From contig JBEULG010000007.1 of the NCBI GenBank assembly GCA_041287425.1, forward strand, positions 62,001 to 126,000: a DNA stretch of 64,000 nucleotides, given 5' to 3'. The notes beneath the pieces are model-generated. The model worked only from the letters and a program-made list of their open reading frames with translations, ran no database searches and had not been told where the DNA came from. Positions 59,522 through 64,000 of this stretch are shown piece after piece. Made by a program: the position numbers and the translations under genes. The stretch comes from JAFGSI01 sp041287425 (GTDB lineage Bacteria > Chloroflexota > Anaerolineae > Anaerolineales > Villigracilaceae). Within the stretch, counting starts at the first letter, position 1. Each line of letters begins with the position of its first letter.

Positions 59522-61714
59522 TCACTCTTCGGGCGCGGCAAGGGGGAGGAGGTGGCCGAATAGGGCAATCGGCGAGGTCACCAGCAGCATGGTGCCGAGA
59601 ATGAAGGCCGGCGGCCAGGCGTAATCATAGAACAGGAGCGGGGAGGCCTGGCCCAGATGCAGATGTGCCCACCACGATCCGGCCAGGGCCAGGAAGAAGA
59701 CGGAGCCGGAGAGCAGGATGCGCGCCGGGCGCCGGCGGAGGAGGCTGGAGGCCGAAAAACCCAGGGCGATCAGCAGACAGGCGGCCGGGACAAGACCGCC
59801 CGCCGGAGCGGCGTTGAGGACGAGCGCGTCGTAAACGAAGGCCGCAAAATACAACAGCAGGCTGCCGAGCAACGTCGCCAGTCCCAGCCGAGTCGGGCGG
59901 GAGAGACGTCCAAAGCGCTCCATGACCAGGCGCGTTGCCAGAACGCCGAACGCGAAGGGAGCGCTGAAGATGGCGCCTCTTTCCAGCGAGAGGATGATGT
60001 GGCGCGCCTCCCAGAAATGAGGCACGCGAGCGGTCAGGTAGGCTTGCAGGCCAAAGCCCAGCAGCCCGCCCAGGAAGATGACGGCATAAACGGCGAGCAG
60101 GTTGAGGGGGCGGGCAAACAGGCGGTCCAGCAGCCAGGTGACCAGCAGGCGGTGGCGGGTCGCAGCCGCTACCCAGCGCGGCAGGCTGCCGGCGGCGGCA
60201 TGAATGATTTCCAGGACGACGGCGCGCCGCTCGCCGTCCTCCGCATCGAGTGCCTCCCGCAGGGCTGCCTCGGAGCGCAGGCAGCCAATCAGGCGGGCGG
60301 CCTGGTCGCCGGTTTCCGAGTCTTCCAGCGCCAGTTGTGTCAGACGCCGGTCCTCGGCTTCGCCAAAGGCGCGCGGCTGCCAGGCGGGCGGAGGGCTGGT
60401 CAGTGTTTCGAGCAGGCTGAGCGCCTCCTGCCTGCGGACGGGGTCTTCGGCCTCGCCGGCCAGGTTCAGCAACGCATCCACCAGCACGGGCGGGAGGGAG
60501 GCGGGAGGCAGTTGCAGCCCATGTTCGCGCCGGAGGCGCGTCAGAGCCAGGCCAACGCTGCGCGCCCCGCCGCGGTTGAGGATTTCGCCGGCGACGGCCA
60601 GTCGCCTCTCCGGCGAGGCGAGACGCTCCCACCAGAGTTGGTCTTCGAAACCAAAGATGAGGGCGTGATAGAGCAGAAAGGCCAGCAGGCGGTCGGGGAT
60701 GTTCGGCCCGCGGCGGTAATATTCGCTCACCAAGGCGAACTTGGTCAGGCTGAGGCTGGGGCGGGTGTCGGCTTCCCAGCGTGGCAGGCTGTGACGGATG
60801 AGTTCCTGCACGTCCTGGCGGAGGATGTCGTCCTCGGAGCGCGGCGAGACGGTCGCTTCGGCGGGCGGCAGGCCGAAAGCCTGATAGACCAGGCGGACGG
60901 CCTCTTCGGCCGAGGCGGGCCGGTCGGCGGCTTCGGCGGCGGTCAGACGGCGCAGCACGGAGGTCAGGGCCGGGGGCAGGGCGGGGTTGAGATCGCGCGG
61001 GTCGGGCAGTTCATCGGCGGAGTACAGTTGGCGGATACCGAGGGCGTTTTCGCCGTCCCAGGGGAGGTGGCCGGTAAACAGTTCGTAGAGCAGGATGCCG
61101 AAACTGTAGAGGTCCGATTGCGGCGAGATGGCCGCCATACGGTGCTGTTCGGGCGGCGCATAGGCCGGTGTGCCGCGCCCGGTATGCAGGGCCTGGGTGC
61201 TGGCCGAGAGGAAACGGGCGATGCCGAAGTCGCTCAGATAGGCGTTGTGACTCAGATCGGTGAGCACATTGGAGGATTTCAGGTCGCGGTGGATGACGCC
61301 CTGCTGGTGCAGATAGGTCAGGGCGGCGGCGATTTCCGAGGCGTAGCGCAGGGCCTGGTGCGCTTCCAGCGGGCCGGAAGCGATCTTCTGATACAGCGTC
61401 CCGCCGCTGGCGTAGCGCGAGACGAAATACCGAATCTGGCCCGTCAGACCGATTTCGTACAGCGGGAGGATGTAGGGATGCCGCAATTGGGTGAGGCGTT
61501 CGGTCTGCAGGGCGAGCATTTCGTTATAGACCCGCTCCTGGTCGCTGTCGCCGGCTTCGCTGAATTTGATGGCGACGATTCGACCTTCATGCGGGTCGCG
61601 CGCCGACCAGACGACTCCCTGGCCGCCGGTGCCAATCTGTTCGAGCAACTGGTAGTGCCGGAACAAACCGCCAGGACGGAAATCGGAGAGCGGGGAGGCT
61701 GCGGTCTCTGTCAT
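59522..61714 (-). CDS. Ser/Thr protein kinase with polytopic C-terminus
   Basis: A 730-residue Hanks-type kinase. The kinase domain (about 18-280) has IGTGGQGVVWSARD, VAIKFSEAG (ATP Lys), VIHRDLKSSNVL and LSDFGIARF. Residues about 300-500 are a helical, HEAT-like region (RRQEALSLLETL and similar), and about six membrane segments follow to the end. This architecture differs from the propeller kinase at 51053. The ATG lacks a ribosome site and lies 24 nt after the FecR-like gene. An FHA protein and the FecR-like protein are its natural partners. Confidence 0.9.
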   Translation of the reverse strand: MTETAASPLSDFRPGGLFRHYQLLEQIGTGGQGVVWSARDPHEGRIVAIKFSEAGDSDQERVYNEMLALQTERLTQLRHPYILPLYEIGLTGQIRYFVSRYASGGTLYQKIASGPLEAHQALRYASEIAAALTYLHQQGVIHRDLKSSNVLTDLSHNAYLSDFGIARFLSASTQALHTGRGTPAYAPPEQHRMAAISPQSDLYSFGILLYELFTGHLPWDGENALGIRQLYSADELPDPRDLNPALPPALTSVLRRLTAAEAADRPASAEEAVRLVYQAFGLPPAEATVSPRSEDDILRQDVQELIRHSLPRWEADTRPSLSLTKFALVSEYYRRGPNIPDRLLAFLLYHALIFGFEDQLWWERLASPERRLAVAGEILNRGGARSVGLALTRLRREHGLQLPPASLPPVLVDALLNLAGEAEDPVRRQEALSLLETLTSPPPAWQPRAFGEAEDRRLTQLALEDSETGDQAARLIGCLRSEAALREALDAEDGERRAVVLEIIHAAAGSLPRWVAAATRHRLLVTWLLDRLFARPLNLLAVYAVIFLGGLLGFGLQAYLTARVPHFWEARHIILSLERGAIFSAPFAFGVLATRLVMERFGRLSRPTRLGLATLLGSLLLYFAAFVYDALVLNAAPAGGLVPAACLLIALGFSASSLLRRRPARILLSGSVFFLALAGSWWAHLHLGQASPLLFYDYAWPPAFILGTMLLVTSPIALFGHLLPLAAPEE

Positions 61715-61738
61715 GATGGGTAGAAGGGGAAGGGGGAA

Positions 61739-63340
61739 TTACGGCGGGCAGCCTTCGGCGGGGGCAGGAATGATGTCGTTCGGATGGTTGGCATGGCCGC
61801 CGATGTCGCCGCTGGCGAAGTAGAGGGTTTGACAATTGCTGTGATAATCGGTGCAATGGCAAATGGTGATGCCTTGCGGCGGCTGGGTGGGCGGCGGCTG
61901 GGTGGGCGGCGATTGGGTGGACGCAGGGCTGGTGGCGGTCGAAGAGACTGGCGTGCGGCTTGAGGAAGAGGGGACGGTTGAGGATGCGGTCGGCGTCGCC
62001 GTGCGGCTGGGCGTGGCGGTGGCGGTAGCGGCGCGGGCGGTTGGGGTTCCGGCGGTCTGGCTGGGGGTTGGACCGAGGCCGGTCGCCAGGGCGGCCTGGG
62101 CGGTGGCCGGATTGACGGGCTGGATGTCCTGGGGAGCGCAAAACTGGCCGCTCAGGGTGCAGGCCACCGCCAGGTCCGACTCGGACAGGGGGAGCGGTTC
62201 AGACGGCGGCCCGCTCGCCTCCATGCCGTTCTCGCCGCCGAGCGGGACGCTCACCGATTGGCCGGCGCCGAAGAAGACGAGGTGGCCGTCGGCCAGGATG
62301 CTGGCGGAGCCTTCATAGACAGAGACGACCATCTCGCCGCCGGCTGTGGCGCGCAGGCTGGCGCTGCCCATCAGGGTCAGTTCGGCGCCGTTGACGCTGA
62401 AGCGGAGGCCCGCCCCGCTCGGCATGCTGATCAGGATGCCGTCGAAGGGCACCTGCTCGCAGACTACCTGGCCCAGTTCGCTGGAGAAGTAGAAGGATTG
62501 CAGGTTGGGGGCCGGGTTTTCGAGGCTGGTGTTGCCGAAGACGACCAGGGTGACGTTCTCGCCCGGCAGGGAGCGCGGCAAATTGGCCGTGACTCGAAAG
62601 ATGGCAATGCCCCATTTCTGTTGGGCGAGGTCGAGGGGGGAGGCTGAAAGGCGCACCAAGTCTTGTACCTGGATGACATCGCCGCGCTGCGAAAAGGAAA
62701 GGTTGTCGCCGGGGACCAGTTCGGCTTCGACGGTGTCGTTGCCGTAACAGACCTGGTTGGGGCCGATGCGTTCGCACAAATCGGCAGAGGCCTGCATAGC
62801 CTGTTCGATCAAGCGCTGGCAGTCGGCCGCCGCGCTGGCGGTCGAGCGGCCGCTTTCGCCGCCGGAGAAGATGCCGGCGTTGTACAGGGCGGTGACTCCC
62901 AACAGGGCGCAGGAAAGGAAAAAGCAGAAGGCGATCAAGCCGGCGAGCGGTTCGCGGCGTCTCTTCCTGGGGCGCGAAAGGGGAGGCTTTTTTGGAGACA
63001 GGGCTTGCACGGCGGTTGAGGCAGGCGGCGCAGGCAGATCGGAGTCCCCCGCCGCGGCCGGGTTTGCAACGGGCGGCACGGTCGGCGGGGGAGGGCGCAA
63101 CAGGCTGAGGCGTCGGCGCGCCTCGGCATGCTCTGGCTGGAGATGGAGGATGCGCTCCAGGCAGTCGATTTCTTCCTGGGGCGTGTAACAGGCCTGGGAG
63201 AGATACTCCCAGGCGGTGATGTTTTGGTCGTCCTGTAAGAGAATTTGACGAATGACCTGGCGCGCTTGGGCCTTCTGACCGTTCTCGAGCAGACGGGCGG
63301 CTTGTTGCAACCATTCATGCGGCGAACCGGGCTGATTCAT
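61739..63340 (-). CDS. TPR-like/FecR-like single-pass membrane protein
   Basis: A 533-residue protein. The N-terminal about 80 residues are TPR-like (WLQQAARLLENGQKAQARQV, CLERILHLQPEHAEAR). A Pro-rich linker and a basic patch precede one membrane segment (LAGLIAFCFFLSCALLGVTA). Outside is a beta domain ending in a FecR-like stretch (VYEGSASILADGHLVFFGAG), then a Ser/Thr/Pro linker with PPTQPPPTQPP and a Cys-rich tail (ICHCTDYHSNCQ). It lies between an FHA and a kinase gene with gaps of 19 and 24 nt, so it is likely a signalling partner or substrate. The function is not known. Confidence 0.8.
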   Translation of the reverse strand: MNQPGSPHEWLQQAARLLENGQKAQARQVIRQILLQDDQNITAWEYLSQACYTPQEEIDCLERILHLQPEHAEARRRLSLLRPPPPTVPPVANPAAAGDSDLPAPPASTAVQALSPKKPPLSRPRKRRREPLAGLIAFCFFLSCALLGVTALYNAGIFSGGESGRSTASAAADCQRLIEQAMQASADLCERIGPNQVCYGNDTVEAELVPGDNLSFSQRGDVIQVQDLVRLSASPLDLAQQKWGIAIFRVTANLPRSLPGENVTLVVFGNTSLENPAPNLQSFYFSSELGQVVCEQVPFDGILISMPSGAGLRFSVNGAELTLMGSASLRATAGGEMVVSVYEGSASILADGHLVFFGAGQSVSVPLGGENGMEASGPPSEPLPLSESDLAVACTLSGQFCAPQDIQPVNPATAQAALATGLGPTPSQTAGTPTARAATATATPSRTATPTASSTVPSSSSRTPVSSTATSPASTQSPPTQPPPTQPPQGITICHCTDYHSNCQTLYFASGDIGGHANHPNDIIPAPAEGCPP

Positions 63341-63359
63341 TTTCGGGGAGGAGAGACGG

Positions 63360-63911
63360 CTAAGGACGCGGGTCTTCCCGGAAAGTGATAAAGATGCGCA
63401 TCTTGCCCATCCGAATGAGGTCGCCGTGCGAGAGGGGATAAGGCTGGTTGGGCAGCATGCGCTTGTCGAGCAGGTAACTGCCGTTGGTGCTGCCCAAATC
63501 CATGACCTCGTATCCCTCGCTGGCGCGGCGGATGAGCAGATGCCGGCGCGAAACGCCTTTTTCCAGCGCACCGTAAGGCCGCAAGTCCACGATGATTTCC
63601 TCGGAGGAGGCCTCCTCTTTGCTGTCGCTGACGCGGCCGAGGACGAATTCGTCATCGTACATGACGGCAATGGGTTTGATGTCGCCTGCCAGGTAGATGG
63701 CCACGCCCCGGATGGGCGGCGGCACGCGGCTCAGTTCGGTGATGGTCTCTTCTGCTGCTGGCAAGCCCCTTTCCGCCCCCAGATTGAGCGTGCTGGTGTC
63801 GCTTTGCCCGTTAGCCTTTTCCAGCGGCGTCCCGCAGATGATGCAGGTTTCCGCATCTGGGCGGTTCTTATGGCCGCAGGCCGGGCAGAGTTTTTCGGGC
63901 AAGGCATTCAT
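63360..63911 (-). CDS. Zinc-ribbon FHA-domain protein
   Basis: A 183-residue paralogue of the 58793-59335 protein. The zinc ribbon (CPACG, CIICG) at residues 9-27, a linker with SDTSTLNLGAERG, then an FHA domain with FVLGRVSD, GVSRRHLLIRR and DLGSTNGSYLL. The phospho-Thr site residues (Arg, Ser, Asn) are all present. GGAGAAAG precedes the ATG at a long 12-nt spacing. It is the first visible gene of an FHA, FecR-like, kinase set and suggests phosphorylation-driven assembly. Confidence 0.9.
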   Translation of the reverse strand: MNALPEKLCPACGHKNRPDAETCIICGTPLEKANGQSDTSTLNLGAERGLPAAEETITELSRVPPPIRGVAIYLAGDIKPIAVMYDDEFVLGRVSDSKEEASSEEIIVDLRPYGALEKGVSRRHLLIRRASEGYEVMDLGSTNGSYLLDKRMLPNQPYPLSHGDLIRMGKMRIFITFREDPRP

Positions 63912-64000
63912 AATTCTGTGCTTTCTCCAACAATGCTATTGGCCGCTTTGTTAACGAATGAAGAGGCAAGACTAACTGATTCAATCATACAACGAAATCT
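63912..64000. other. Right-edge sequence
   Basis: Eighty-nine bases upstream of the FHA gene, AT-richer than average, holding its presumed promoter. No hexamer pair is convincing and no gene enters from the edge. Confidence 0.3.

Overview
The window is GC-rich, densely packed bacterial DNA. The organism is most likely a member of the Chloroflexota, probably Anaerolineae. This is inferred from the gene complement: membrane-anchored TPR proteins with Thr/Pro linkers, FHA proteins with zinc ribbons, Ser/Thr kinases with propeller or polytopic C-termini, DUF2089 and DUF4097 proteins, a BmpA-type nucleoside importer and many dispersed palindromic repeats. No rRNA or marker gene proves the placement.

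Layout. 1-7137 (minus): trmD, an MFS carrier, two BmpA-like lipoproteins, an ATPase and a permease cut by the left edge. 7290-10360 (plus): a four-gene cluster (DUF2089, DUF4097, two small proteins) whose products share one helical end-module, behind a consensus promoter. 10459-15926 (plus): two MFS exporters and tldD/tldE, separated by palindrome arrays. 16052-18744 (minus): SDR, epimerase and a TetR regulator with its operator. 18826-25079 (minus): a CcrM-like adenine methyltransferase downstream of an ABC exporter (two permeases, one ATPase), a winged-helix regulator and two paralogous membrane proteins. 25104-30220: a CrtC/AttH-like protein, a second epimerase, an Asp-box lipoprotein, a rubrerythrin-VIT fusion, hypB and hypA. 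30226-34529 (minus): gcvPB, gcvPA and gcvH under a tandem glycine riboswitch, with a repeat-flanked broken GxxExxY gene inserted between riboswitch and gcvH. 34598-35585: two small DUF4870-like membrane proteins. 35729-40938 (plus): fmt, glpK and two TPR proteins. 40998-44810: CIRCE-controlled groES-groEL, a parvulin-type lipoprotein and a Thr/Pro-rich membrane protein. 44812-49958 (minus): ilvE, a GAF-PAS-adenylate cyclase and a TgpA-like transglutaminase. 49977-53158 (plus): a PAP2 phosphatase and a kinase with a propeller. 53211-56282 (minus): a class A penicillin-binding protein. 56503-58796 (plus): tRNA-Arg(GCG), surE, tRNA-Lys(TTT), prmA. 58793-63911 (minus): two FHA proteins, a FecR-like membrane protein and a second kinase.

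How genes work together. The left block is a nucleoside/sugar uptake system. The gcv block is glycine catabolism sensed by RNA. The right third is dominated by envelope and signalling functions (PBP, PAP2, kinases, FHA readers, cyclase). Several genes without a Shine-Dalgarno have a -10 hexamer exactly 6-7 nt before the start codon, so leaderless transcription looks common here. At least five families of short intergenic repeats are present, and some extend into coding ends.
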